NCBI RefSeq assembly: GCF_014892575.1
Contig: NZ_JADBGI010000002.1
Location: 306,381-370,380, forward strand
Reading direction: 5' to 3'
DNA length: 64,000 bases
Origin: Nocardiopsis coralli
GTDB lineage: Bacteria > Actinomycetota > Actinomycetes > Streptosporangiales > Streptosporangiaceae
Shown here: in pieces, positions 17,451-25,781 of the stretch
Layout of the letters: the number at the start of each line of letters is the position of its first letter
Position numbering within the stretch: position 1 is the stretch's first letter
Made by a program: the position numbers and the translations under genes
Notes under the pieces: model-generated
What the model saw: the letters and a program-made list of their open reading frames with translations, nothing else
What the model was told of the DNA's origin: nothing
Database searches by the model: none

Positions 17451-19025
17451 GTGGCAGCGGACGACGAACAGCAGGAGGCGGCACCCCCGCGCACGAGCGC
17501 GCGCCCGAGCAGCACATCGCGGGCCCTGCTGTGGACCGCGGCTTCGGTGCCGCTCCCGGGGATCGCCCACCTGAGGGTGGGGCGTCGCACGGCGGGTGCC
17601 CTGATCCTGCTCGCCTACTTGGGCGGGCTGGCCCTCCTGGGGTGGGGCGCCTACGCGCTGGGGGCCGATTCGGACACCCTCGCGGCGGTGGCCGGGATGG
17701 CGACCTCGAGCCGGTGGCTGCTCCAGGCGATGGTGGTGGTGTTCGTGGTCGCCGTGGTGTGGATCGCGGTGGTCGTGCACTCCTGGGTGATCACGCGCCC
17801 GCCGGGGGGTTCCCTCGGGCTGCGCCTGGGTGCCGGCGCCGTGGTGGCGCTGCTGGTGCTGACGATCGCGGTGCCCTCGGCCTACGCGCTGCACGCGGGT
17901 TACACCACCTACCAGACGGTCAGCGACGTGTTCGGCGGCGACGACCAGGCCGGCGACCACGACGAGGCCGACCCGTGGAACGGCGCCGAGCGCATGAACG
18001 TGCTGCTGCTGGGCGCCGACTCCGACGACACCCGTTACGGCGTGCGCACCGACACCATGATGGTGGCCAGCATCGACACCGAGACCGGTGACACCGTGCT
18101 CGTCGGTCTGCCGCGCAACCTCGAGAACGTGCAGTTCCCCGAGGACTCCGAGCTGGCCGAGCGCTACCCCGAGCCCTACGGGTTCGACCTGCTGCTCAAC
18201 GACGTCTACCAGGCGGTCGCCGACGAGCCCGACGAGCTGGCCTTCAACGAGGGCGTGCGCGACCCCGCGGCCGACACCCTCAAGGACGTGATCGGCCACA
18301 ACCTCGCCCTCGACGTGGAGTACTACGCCATGGTCGACATGATGGGCTTCCGCGACCTCATCGACGCCGTGGGCGGCATCGAGGTCCACATCGAGGAGCC
18401 CATCCCCTACGGCATGCAGGGCGATGTCCTGGAGGAGGGCGACCAGCTCCTCGACGGCTACGAGGCCCTCTGGTACGGGCGTTCGCGCATCGGCAGCGAC
18501 GACTACGGGCGTATGGGGCGCCAGGGTTGCCTGGTCAAGTACGTGGCCGAGCAGATCGACCCGACCACCCTGTTGACCAGCTACCGGGACCTGGCCGGGG
18601 CCACCCAGCGCACCCTGACCACGGACGTGCCGCAGTCGAAGGTGCCGGCCTTCGTCGACCTGGCCGAGCGGGTCACCGAGACCGGGTCGATGAGCGCTCT
18701 GCAGCTCTCCCCGCCGCAGGTGAGCACCGCCGACCCGGACTGGGACGAGGTGCAGGATCTGGTCGCCGAGGCCATCGCCGCCGCCGCGGAGGAGAGTGGC
18801 GACGAGGGCGACGACGACGTCCCGGCCGACCCCGACAGCGACGCGTCCGGCGAGGGTGCGGACGAGGCCCCCGAGGACGGCGAGGACGGCGCCCCCGAGG
18901 AGGAGGGCACCGACGAGGAGTCGACCGAGTGGCAGGACTACACCGGTCTGGCCGAGCCCTCCCCCGCCGACCCGGGCCGCCAGGTGGGCGCCGAGGCCAC
19001 CGACCTCGACGCGATCTGCCCCTAG
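17451..19025 (+). CDS. LytR-CpsA-Psr (LCP) cell-wall ligase
   Basis: A 524-residue membrane enzyme. LCP proteins transfer undecaprenyl-linked glycopolymers (teichoic acid, arabinogalactan or capsule) to peptidoglycan. The first ~150 residues hold about four hydrophobic segments instead of the usual single anchor. The LCP catalytic domain follows: RMNVLLLGADSDDTRYGVRT with the key Asp/Arg residues, then VGLPRNLENVQFP, DAVGGIEVHIEEPIPY, and ALWYGRSRIGSDDYGRMGRQ with the conserved Arg triad. The C-terminal ~75 residues are low-complexity Asp/Glu, possibly a cation-binding tail in the wall. GTG 17451 follows GGAGAGG. The terminator is at 19056-19089. Confidence 0.92.
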   Translation: MAADDEQQEAAPPRTSARPSSTSRALLWTAASVPLPGIAHLRVGRRTAGALILLAYLGGLALLGWGAYALGADSDTLAAVAGMATSSRWLLQAMVVVFVVAVVWIAVVVHSWVITRPPGGSLGLRLGAGAVVALLVLTIAVPSAYALHAGYTTYQTVSDVFGGDDQAGDHDEADPWNGAERMNVLLLGADSDDTRYGVRTDTMMVASIDTETGDTVLVGLPRNLENVQFPEDSELAERYPEPYGFDLLLNDVYQAVADEPDELAFNEGVRDPAADTLKDVIGHNLALDVEYYAMVDMMGFRDLIDAVGGIEVHIEEPIPYGMQGDVLEEGDQLLDGYEALWYGRSRIGSDDYGRMGRQGCLVKYVAEQIDPTTLLTSYRDLAGATQRTLTTDVPQSKVPAFVDLAERVTETGSMSALQLSPPQVSTADPDWDEVQDLVAEAIAAAAEESGDEGDDDVPADPDSDASGEGADEAPEDGEDGAPEEEGTDEESTEWQDYTGLAEPSPADPGRQVGAEATDLDAICP

Positions 19026-19055
19026 CTAGGGCCGGTCGGAAAAGAACCGACACGA

Positions 19056-19089
19056 GCGGGGCCGGCGCATCCACGTGCGCCGGCCCCGC
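19056..19089 (+). terminator. Terminator after the LCP gene
   Basis: A perfect 14-bp stem (GCGGGGCCGGCGCA / TGCGCCGGCCCCGC) with a 6-nt loop begins 31 bp past the LCP stop. No U tract follows. Confidence 0.65.
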
Positions 19090-19242
19090 CGCCGTCTCAC
19101 GGGTCGGCGCCACCGGCCCCGGGAGGGACGTCCCCCTGCCCCCGTCCCGGTGCGCACAAACCGGGGCGGCTCCCGCTGTCCGGAACCGGTCGATCCCCCG
19201 TGATCCGTTGTCCTGCCGCAGGGGCCGTGTGACTCTGGCGCC

Positions 19243-19959
19243 GTGACCGCCGCGCAACTCTGGACCCTGGTCGCGCTCGGCGCCTTCCACGGCCTGCACC
19301 CCGGGATGGGCTGGCTGTTGGCCGTCACCCGCGGCCTGCAGGAGGGCGGACGTGCGCAGGTCCTGCGTTCGCTGCCGGCGGTGGGGCTGGGCCACGCGGG
19401 TGCCGTGGCGGTGGCGGCGGTGGCCGTGACGGTGACCGGTTCGATGGCGGCCTCGGTGCTCTTCCCCGTGGTGTGCGGCGCGGCGATCGCCCTGTACGGG
19501 CTCTGGATGCTGCTGCGGCGGCGCCACTTCCACTGGAGCGCGATCCGCCTGCCGCTGTGGCAGGTGGGCACGTGGTCGTTCCTGATGTCGTCGGCGCACG
19601 GGGCGGGTCTGATGCTGTTCCCGGTGTTGGCCGGACAGCTCACGCACGCACACGACGACCACGGCTCACACGGCGCACACGGGGCTCAGAACGGCGGCTC
19701 CGGGGCAGCGGGCGAGGTGGAGACCGGCGCGGCCGCAGAGTCCACCTGGAGCCTGTGGGACGCCACGCTCGTGGGCCTGGCCGCCACCGGGGTGCACACG
19801 CTGGCGATGGTGGGGGCCGCGGGGGTGGCGGCGCTGATCGCCTACGACTTCTTCGGGGTGCACGCCCTGCGGTGGCGCGGGGTGACGATGGACCGCGTCT
19901 GGGCGCTGACGCTGGTTCTGGGCGGCCTTTTTGTCCTGTGGTCGGTCCTGAGTCCGTGA
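19243..19959 (+). CDS. Membrane protein with histidine-rich loop (possible metal transporter)
   Basis: A 238-residue protein with about six hydrophobic segments. The first carries AFHGLHPGMGW and a later one MSSAHGAGLM. A cytoplasmic or periplasmic loop at residues ~127-145 is histidine-rich (THAHDDHGSHGAHG). Intramembrane HG motifs plus a His-rich loop recall nickel/cobalt transporters (NiCoT/RcnA/HupE superfamily), but the exact NiCoT signature HX4DH is absent. Metal handling is therefore inference. GTG 19243 has no strong SD. The gene stands alone between the LCP terminator and the M15-like gene. Confidence 0.65.
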   Translation: MTAAQLWTLVALGAFHGLHPGMGWLLAVTRGLQEGGRAQVLRSLPAVGLGHAGAVAVAAVAVTVTGSMAASVLFPVVCGAAIALYGLWMLLRRRHFHWSAIRLPLWQVGTWSFLMSSAHGAGLMLFPVLAGQLTHAHDDHGSHGAHGAQNGGSGAAGEVETGAAAESTWSLWDATLVGLAATGVHTLAMVGAAGVAALIAYDFFGVHALRWRGVTMDRVWALTLVLGGLFVLWSVLSP

Positions 19960-20084
19960 CCGGAGTGTGATCTCGGGAATATGTCGCGCATGCCGGAAAT
20001 CTCTGCACAGGTCGGCGGGTTGACTGTGTGGAAGCCCGGGTCGGACCGCGATCGGACCGGCCCTGACCCAGGGAAATCGAGGTT

Positions 20085-20876
20085 ATGACGCACAGAGCCG
20101 CCATGCCACACCGCCGCTGGTACGGCCTCATCATCTCGGTCGCACTCCTCGGGGTGCTGTCCGTGATCGGGGTCATCGGTACCCGAGCGGCGATCGACCG
20201 GATCGACGTCGCCTTCCCCACCTCCACCCCATGGGGCCCCGAGTGTTCGGTGACCGTCGGGGACGAGCAGGTCCCGTTGGAGAGGGAACAGGCCCAGCGC
20301 GCCGCCACCGCCGCGGTCGCCGACCACCAGGGCGAGGACTCCCCCGTCGAGGCGCCCGACACCAGTGACATCCCCGACGGTGCCATGCAGGTCCTGCAGG
20401 ACGGGCCCGAGGACGACGCCGGCCCGTCGATGACCTGCCGCTCCACCAAGAACCCGGAGCTGGAGGTCGAGGAGGACCTGGAGCCGTCGGGTCTGACGCC
20501 GCGCGCGCAGAACCTAAAGGAGGGCATCGAGGAGGTCTTCGCCGAGCCGAGCCTGGGCGGGTACGAGCCCGGCGGGTACGACACCGGCCACGGCGAGGGG
20601 TCCGCGCACTACGACGGGCGTGCCATCGACGCCTTCTTCCGCCCGGTCAACGAGGACAACCGGCGCGAGGGCTGGCAGATGGCGCACTGGCTCATCGCCT
20701 ACGCGCCCGACTACGAGATCGACGTGATCATCTTCGACGACAAGATCTGGAGCACGTACGCGCCGTCGATGGGCTGGCGCCACTACGAGGCCGACCCGGA
20801 CAACGAGATCCTGCGCCACCTCGACCACGTCCACGTCGACGTCCAGCCGGGCGGGGAGCGCTCGGACGACGCCTGA
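20085..20876 (+). CDS. Secreted or membrane-anchored M15-like (ARB_07466-type) protein
   Basis: A 263-residue protein with one N-terminal membrane segment (residues ~13-35), an acidic linker, and a C-terminal domain carrying SAHYDGRAIDAF and later HLDHVHVDVQ. This SxHxxGxAxD...HxH layout is the zinc-site pattern of peptidase M15/D-Ala-D-Ala carboxypeptidase-like domains; actinobacterial members are annotated as ARB_07466-like. A role in cell-wall hydrolysis outside the membrane is inferred. Two cysteines (CSVTVGDEQV and TCRSTKNPE) could form a disulfide. ATG 20085 follows GAGG; an in-frame ATG six codons later is also possible. Confidence 0.75.
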   Translation: MTHRAAMPHRRWYGLIISVALLGVLSVIGVIGTRAAIDRIDVAFPTSTPWGPECSVTVGDEQVPLEREQAQRAATAAVADHQGEDSPVEAPDTSDIPDGAMQVLQDGPEDDAGPSMTCRSTKNPELEVEEDLEPSGLTPRAQNLKEGIEEVFAEPSLGGYEPGGYDTGHGEGSAHYDGRAIDAFFRPVNEDNRREGWQMAHWLIAYAPDYEIDVIIFDDKIWSTYAPSMGWRHYEADPDNEILRHLDHVHVDVQPGGERSDDA

Positions 20877-20894
20877 CCCGCCGCAGAGGAACAC

Positions 20895-20939
20895 ACGAGG
20901 GGGACGGTCCGCACACCCCGTGCGGGCCGTCCCCCTCGT
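20895..20939. terminator. Bidirectional terminator, M15-like gene / dodecin
   Basis: A 20-bp stem (arms 20895-20914 and 20920-20939; one G-U type mismatch) with a 5-nt loop ACCCC. It lies between two convergent stops 18 and 24 bp away. Confidence 0.7.
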
Positions 20940-20963
20940 ACGTCGGGGCGTCGGCCGGGAGGG

Positions 20964-21173
20964 TCAGCCCTCCAGACGGAACCCGAGCTTCATGCCCACC
21001 TGGTAGTGGGCGACCTCGCCGTCCTCGATGTGGCCGCGGACCTCGGTGACCTCGAACCAGTCCAGTCCGCGCAGCGTCTCGGAGGCCCGGCCGACCCCGT
21101 TGCGGATCGCCTGGTCCACGCCCTCCTGCGAGGTCCCGACGATCTCCGTGACTCGATAGGTGTGGTCGGACAT
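20964..21173 (-). CDS. Dodecin (flavin-binding storage protein)
   Basis: A 69-residue dodecin, a small protein that assembles as a dodecamer and stores or buffers flavin (FMN/riboflavin), and CoA in some actinobacteria. The sequence MSDHTYRVTEIVGTSQEG, then the flavin-stacking ETLRGLDWFEVTEVRG with the key Trp, and the final VAHYQVGMKLGFRLE are all textbook. The ATG at 21173 is the family start, although the frame is open further upstream. It is monocistronic and convergent with the M15-like gene. Confidence 0.95.
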   Translation of the reverse strand: MSDHTYRVTEIVGTSQEGVDQAIRNGVGRASETLRGLDWFEVTEVRGHIEDGEVAHYQVGMKLGFRLEG

Positions 21174-21485
21174 GGCAACCCCTCGTGTCGGTCGGTGCGC
21201 CGGCCGCCCCGATGGCGGCCTCGTCCCCCTCCTTGCCCCGGCTCCAGGTCGGCCACACGGGACCCCGCGTTCGCACCCGCGCGCGGAACCCGGGACCCAT
21301 CGGGGGCCCTTGACCCGGGTGTGGCAGGGCCGTGGGTCCCGATTCGATCGTTCTTGACCCGCGTATGAGGACGGAACCCCTGCGCAGGCCTCCACAAGTG
21401 CCGCCACAGGGCGATTCCCGTCACTCTACGGGACCGAAGGCCTTGCGCGGACGGGACTGTCCCGAGACAACGTCGTAACTGACTC
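21174..21485. other. Spacer between dodecin and the small RNA promoter
   Basis: About 310 bp without a convincing gene. It must contain the dodecin promoter (minus strand) near 21180-21260. Several open frames run through it on both strands, but they have no ribosome-binding site or domain, and proline/arginine-rich composition. Confidence 0.35.
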
Positions 21486-21517
21486 TTGACGTACAGAGGG
21501 GGGCATCGGTGTACATT
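21486..21517 (+). promoter_or_regulatory. Probable promoter of the 6C-like RNA
   Basis: TTGACG (21486-21491) and TACATT (21512-21517) resemble -35 and -10 elements of the housekeeping sigma factor. The 20-nt spacer is longer than ideal. They sit 7-8 nt before the first hairpin of the RNA. Confidence 0.5.
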
Positions 21518-21523
21518 GGGATC

Positions 21524-21632
21524 AGCGCTTCGGTCCCCCGTCGAAGCGCGGGGCGATGTTTCGAGCCCCCGTCGGAACATCGCATGCGGCGCCGGGTGGT
21601 TTGCCCCCGTAACCACCCGGCGCCGCTTTTTT
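21524..21632 (+). ncRNA. 6C-like small RNA with three C-rich hairpin loops
   Basis: A ~110-nt non-coding RNA is supported by three successive stable hairpins. Hairpin 1 at 21525-21549 has an 8-bp stem GCGCTTCG/CGAAGCGC and loop GTCCCCCGT. Hairpin 2 at 21554-21582 has a 10-bp stem with one G-U and loop AGCCCCCGT. Hairpin 3 at 21586-21626 has a perfect 16-bp stem and loop TGCCCCCGT, followed by six T (terminator). All loops are 9 nt and share CCCCCGT. Two C-rich loops are the hallmark of the actinobacterial 6C RNA (there usually six or more C); those C tracts pair with G-rich ribosome-binding sites of target mRNAs. Here there are five C per loop and the terminator loop repeats the motif. Confidence 0.8.
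21586..21632 (+). terminator. Terminator of the 6C-like RNA
   Basis: A perfect 16-bp stem (21586-21601/21611-21626), 9-nt loop TGCCCCCGT, then TTTTTT. It is both an intrinsic terminator and the third C-loop hairpin of the RNA. Confidence 0.9.
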
Positions 21633-21705
21633 GTGCGCCCGGTACGCTGCAGCCCGGATCCGGCGCCCGGCGTCGGAGGAGACGCATCGACACGAGGGGG
21701 CCGCC

Positions 21706-21912
21706 ATGAACGCCACGGATCTGCAGTGCTCACGGCGGGACTGCCGCAACGGGGCCACCTGGGCGATCGTGTGGAACAACCCCAAGCTGCACACGCCGGA
21801 GCGCCGCAAGGTGTGGACCGCCTGCGACGAGCACCGCGAGTACCTGGCGAACTTCCTGGACATGCGCGGGTTCCTGCGCGAGACGGTGCCCTGGGACGAG
21901 TACGAGGGCTGA
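21706..21912 (+). CDS. Small cysteine-containing protein
   Basis: A 68-residue protein starting MNATDLQCSRRDCRNGATWA. Its CSRRDC, and a later CDEHREYL with Cys and His, could form a C4/C3H zinc-binding knuckle (Cys8, Cys13, then Cys-x2-His). Similar short acidic proteins are widespread in actinobacteria and unnamed. The frame opens earlier, but ATG 21706 follows a purine-rich GAGGGGG and gives the conserved start. It lies 74 bp after the small RNA terminator and converges with the large repeat protein gene. The function is unknown. Confidence 0.75.
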   Translation: MNATDLQCSRRDCRNGATWAIVWNNPKLHTPERRKVWTACDEHREYLANFLDMRGFLRETVPWDEYEG

Positions 21913-21970
21913 CCCCGGCCGGAGGGCGCCGCGCGGCCCCTGCGGAAGGGGCCACGCGACGCCGTGTCGC

Positions 21971-24900
21971 TCACATCCGTGCCAGCGCCGTCCACGCCCG
22001 GCGGGCGAGGCTGTCGTCGCCCGCGTCGCGCACACGGAGCGCCAGGGCCCTCCTGCGCGTGCGTTCCATGGAATACCCCTCCAGAGCGGTCAGCACGATG
22101 AGCCCGGTGACGGTGCGCACCCGGCCGGACAGTTCGGGCAGGCGTTCGGTCAACAGGTCGAAGACCGGTTCCAGGCCGGCGGGCACCGACGACGCCGGGG
22201 TCCAGGTCAGATGGCGTGCGGCCTCGGCGATCCCCCCGGTGTTGCCGAGCGGGTCCTCGGCGAGCAGCTCGGCGACCTCGTGGACCCGGTCGGCCAGGAG
22301 CGCGGGGACCCCTTCCCCGTCGGACGCCGACATCCGGCTGTGGGTGGCTTCCCGGTGGGCCACCAGGGCCGCCGGCAGCTGGTACGGGTGCCCGCTGAGC
22401 AGAGCGAAGAGCCGGTCGAGCCGGTCGGCGTACCGTTCGTCCCGGGCCGCCGGGGCACCAGGCAGGATCAGTGCCTCCCGCAGGCACTGCAAGCGGTCGG
22501 CGCCGGCCTCCTCCACCCACCAGCGCGGGTCGCTCCCGCCGCCGTCGACGGGTTCTTCGGCCACGAGTTCGGCGACTGCGTCGAGCGTGCGGTCCCCGTC
22601 CAGGATCCCCCACCGGGCCAGGTCGTCGACGATCCTGACCAGGGGCATCTCCACGGGTACGGGTTCACGGAGGCGGTCCAGGACCTCCCCGCTGGGGTCG
22701 GGCAGGCAGCAGACCCAGCGCGCGAGGGAACCCGCGCGGCACTTCAGGTCGTCCTCCTCCCCGTCGTCCACGAGTTTCAGGAGCGCGACGGCGAGGGGGA
22801 TCCTGACGGCGGCCGGGACGGCACGGGGGTGGCGGGAGAGCACCTCCACCCTGGCCCGCGGTTCACCGTCCGGGCGGAGGACACGACGGAGCGCCGAGGC
22901 GGCCCCGGGCACGTCCAGGGCGCCCATCAGCGCCGCGGTCGCGGCCGCGCGCAGGTCCCGGTGCGTGTGCGGACCGTGCAGGACGTCCAGGAGCGGCGGG
23001 AGCCACCCCGGCGGGCGGTGGCGGGCGAGCATGCGGGCGGCGGCGCGAGCGTGGGAGAGGCGCTCCGCCGAGTGGAGCAGGTGCACGAGCCGCGGGCCCA
23101 GCGCCGAGGGGGCGATGCGCCGGGCGCAGTTCGAGAGGGCCCCTGACGCGGACGGGGTGGCGGCCCCGGGGCCGTGCTGGGTGAGGACGTCCAGGGCCGC
23201 GCCGGGCCGGTCGCAGCGCCCGAGCGCGAGGGCGGCCCCTTCCCTGAGCACACCCTCGTCCCCGTGCAGGTGGGCGGCCAGGTCGTCGACCGCCCCGCCG
23301 GGCAGGGTGGAGAGGGCGAGCAGTGCCCGTTCGCGTTCGCCGGCGGCGCGGCCGGTGTCAGCGGCGACGGCACGCAGGTGGCGGGCGGCCCGGGCGCGCA
23401 GGGCGGCGGGCCAGCGGCGCAGGACCGAGGGGTCCGACTGGGGTACCCACACCTTGCCGGTCGCCTCCCTGCGCCGGTCGGCCTCGTCGAAGGCGGCGGC
23501 GAGCGCGTGCGGCGGGGCGTGGCGGCTCAGGACCGACCGGACCCGTGGGGCGCGTATCGCCGCGGGGCTGCGTTCCCACAGGGCCAGGGCGCGGTCCGGG
23601 GCGTCGGGACGGTCGAGGAGGACCTGCGCGGCCTGCTGCCCGGCGCCCTCGGGGTCCTCGCGCACCGCGGCCGCCAAGGCCTCCTCGAGCTCCGGGTGGT
23701 CCCGTCCCCGTCGGCCCAGGGAGCCGGCGAGGGCTGCGGCGAGACCGTGTTCGCCCCGCTGGGCGGCCGCGCGCAGAACCGGTTCCAACTGCGCGAGCAG
23801 TTCGGTGGCGTCCTCCTGGGACAGCACCTGGTCGAGCGGCGGTTCCTGGCCCAGGTACATGTTCCTCCAGGTACCCCTGGCCGTGCGGAACCACCAGGGT
23901 CGGCGGTGGCGCGACGGACCGGCGGGGGCCAGGGCGCGGGTCCCGTGCACCCCGATGAGGAGGGTGTGCACCTGCAGGGCGAACGCCCGAGCCGGGGTGC
24001 CGGGGCCGTGGCCGGGGTGGCCCAGCAGGCGCGCCGAGACCTCACGCAGGGCGCGCAGGGTCTCGGCGGAGACGTCCCGGGACTCCACCGCGGCCCGTAG
24101 GAGCGGCCGCAGGGCGGGGAGCAGGTGTTCGGCCAGGGACCCGGCGTCGAGCGCCGCCAGGGCCTTGGTCAGGGCCAGGCGTACCGGTCCCCGGTCGGCG
24201 CCGGCCCGTTCGGCGCGTTCCCGGATCAACTCGGCGTGCTCGGCGACACGTCCGGCCCTGCCGATCGCGCGGACCAGGCAGGCGAGGCCGCGGGCGCGCC
24301 GGAAGGGGTCGGGGTCGGAGGCCGCCTCGCGCAGGGCGGGCGCCACCTCGTCCAGGGGCAGGTGGGCGAGCACGTCCAGGTCCGTGTTGGGGTCGCGGTT
24401 GCGCCGTTGCCTCCGGGCCTCCGCGCACCGTTCGAGCAGGCGCTCGGCCTCGGTGCGTCGCAGGTCCTCGGGCAGGACCTCCAGCAGCTCGACCTGGCGC
24501 AGGGACAGGCCCTTCTCCCCTTCCCCGACGGACAGGTAACGGCGGCGCTCTGCCCAGGGCATGGCACGCAGGACCTGGAGGGCGATCCCGGAGCCGCCGG
24601 ACAGGAGCTGCCTGAGGAGGACCCGGGACCGGGTGCCGTCGTGCAGGGGCGGGTAGCTGCGGTCGTAGAAGACGTCGTTGCCGTTGTGGGTGCGCGTGCG
24701 GTGGGCGCACGGGTACGTCCGTGGGTTGTAGCGCACGTCCCCGAGCAGGAGTGCGACGCTCTCGGGGCGGACCGGGTCGAGCGCCCGCAGGGCACCGTTC
24801 CAGTCACTGCGCGGGTCCTCGCCCTCGGCCCGGGCCCGGTCCAGGAGGTCGATCAGGGTCTCGGGGTGGCGGTGGGCCAGACGCCGCCAGGAGACGACGG

Positions 24901-25399
24901 CGTGCGCGAGACCAGGGAGCTCCCGGAGGACCGTTGCGGGTGTGCAGGCGGGCAGGAGCGCGGCCGTGTCCGGGTCGCCGTGGCCCTGCCTGACCCGTGG
25001 GAGAAGGCGGTCGGCCAACGCGGTACGCCGGCCCAGGAAGAGGGCGTGGTAGAAGGCGCGGCGCAGGTCGGTGGGTGCGTCCTCCAGGACGGGTTCGAGG
25101 GCCTCGTCGGGCACGGGCACGTGTTTCAGCGTTCCGAGGGCGGCCCGGCGCAGGGCGGGGTCGGGGTCGCGGAGCAGCCGCGTGATGGTGGGGGTGTGCG
25201 TCGCGGCCTCGGCCATGTGCAGGCAGGTGCGGCCGTGTCCGTGGTCCCGGAGCTCGTCCAGGAGCGAGGTGAGGTGTTCGGTTCCTGCGTGCCGGTGAGC
25301 GTACAGCGCCAGGGCACGGTCGCGCGCGGCGACGGAGAGGTGCCGGTGGGCGTGCAGCAGCTGGAGGGCCGACGCATGCGTCGGCCGGGTGGGGCTCAA
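21971..25399 (-). CDS. Giant HEAT-like alpha-helical repeat protein
   Basis: A 1142-residue protein composed almost wholly of Leu/Ala/Arg-rich amphipathic helices. Repeats of the HEAT/armadillo type are visible, for example ITRLLRDPDPALRRAALGTL, VRLALTKALAALDAGSLAEH and LREGAALALGRCDRP, as are Arg-rich turn motifs. No catalytic motif, signal peptide or membrane segment is seen. Such solenoids act as protein-protein scaffolds or in bilin-lyase-like and regulatory roles. Two central Gly/Pro-rich loops (around PRTYPCAHRTRTHNGNDVF and GPSRHRRPWWFRTARGTW) interrupt the solenoid. It is the only large gene between the 6C-like RNA and mobA. I cannot name a function. The N-terminal start is uncertain by some codons. 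Confidence 0.8.
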   Translation of the reverse strand: MSPTRPTHASALQLLHAHRHLSVAARDRALALYAHRHAGTEHLTSLLDELRDHGHGRTCLHMAEAATHTPTITRLLRDPDPALRRAALGTLKHVPVPDEALEPVLEDAPTDLRRAFYHALFLGRRTALADRLLPRVRQGHGDPDTAALLPACTPATVLRELPGLAHAVVSWRRLAHRHPETLIDLLDRARAEGEDPRSDWNGALRALDPVRPESVALLLGDVRYNPRTYPCAHRTRTHNGNDVFYDRSYPPLHDGTRSRVLLRQLLSGGSGIALQVLRAMPWAERRRYLSVGEGEKGLSLRQVELLEVLPEDLRRTEAERLLERCAEARRQRRNRDPNTDLDVLAHLPLDEVAPALREAASDPDPFRRARGLACLVRAIGRAGRVAEHAELIRERAERAGADRGPVRLALTKALAALDAGSLAEHLLPALRPLLRAAVESRDVSAETLRALREVSARLLGHPGHGPGTPARAFALQVHTLLIGVHGTRALAPAGPSRHRRPWWFRTARGTWRNMYLGQEPPLDQVLSQEDATELLAQLEPVLRAAAQRGEHGLAAALAGSLGRRGRDHPELEEALAAAVREDPEGAGQQAAQVLLDRPDAPDRALALWERSPAAIRAPRVRSVLSRHAPPHALAAAFDEADRRREATGKVWVPQSDPSVLRRWPAALRARAARHLRAVAADTGRAAGERERALLALSTLPGGAVDDLAAHLHGDEGVLREGAALALGRCDRPGAALDVLTQHGPGAATPSASGALSNCARRIAPSALGPRLVHLLHSAERLSHARAAARMLARHRPPGWLPPLLDVLHGPHTHRDLRAAATAALMGALDVPGAASALRRVLRPDGEPRARVEVLSRHPRAVPAAVRIPLAVALLKLVDDGEEDDLKCRAGSLARWVCCLPDPSGEVLDRLREPVPVEMPLVRIVDDLARWGILDGDRTLDAVAELVAEEPVDGGGSDPRWWVEEAGADRLQCLREALILPGAPAARDERYADRLDRLFALLSGHPYQLPAALVAHREATHSRMSASDGEGVPALLADRVHEVAELLAEDPLGNTGGIAEAARHLTWTPASSVPAGLEPVFDLLTERLPELSGRVRTVTGLIVLTALEGYSMERTRRRALALRVRDAGDDSLARRAWTALARM

Positions 25400-25781
25400 C
25401 GGCCCGGGCGCTCAACGCCCTTCATGTCGATCATGCGCCCATGATGGCGGCGGCGCGGTGCCGCGGCAAGCCCCGAGCGGGTTCGGGCCGCTTGCGGCCA
25501 CACATGCGGCCGCACGACCCGCCCGTGGAGCGCCCGAGGGCCGCGCGCCACCGGCCCGGCTCCGATTCGGAGGGACGGACGCGCGGGCACGTGCCGGGCC
25601 CACCGGACGTGCGTCCGGGCGCCGTCCCCACGGGACGCCGCACCCACACTGCGCCCGCACCACTCGCCGGTGACGAACGCAAACACACCCAGCACGACCC
25701 GAATCCGGGCGTGCACGAACGCCCCCCGACCCGCCCCCGTCACCGCCGGCCGGAGGACACACGCGCTCGGTCCCACAGGCG
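25400..25781. other. Gene-free spacer between repeat-protein gene and mobA
   Basis: About 380 bp of very GC-rich sequence. Long open frames exist on both strands, but all are Arg/Pro/Ala-rich without a ribosome-binding site or domain, as expected by chance at this GC content. The promoter of the repeat-protein gene should lie near 25405-25450. Nothing else is evident. Confidence 0.4.
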
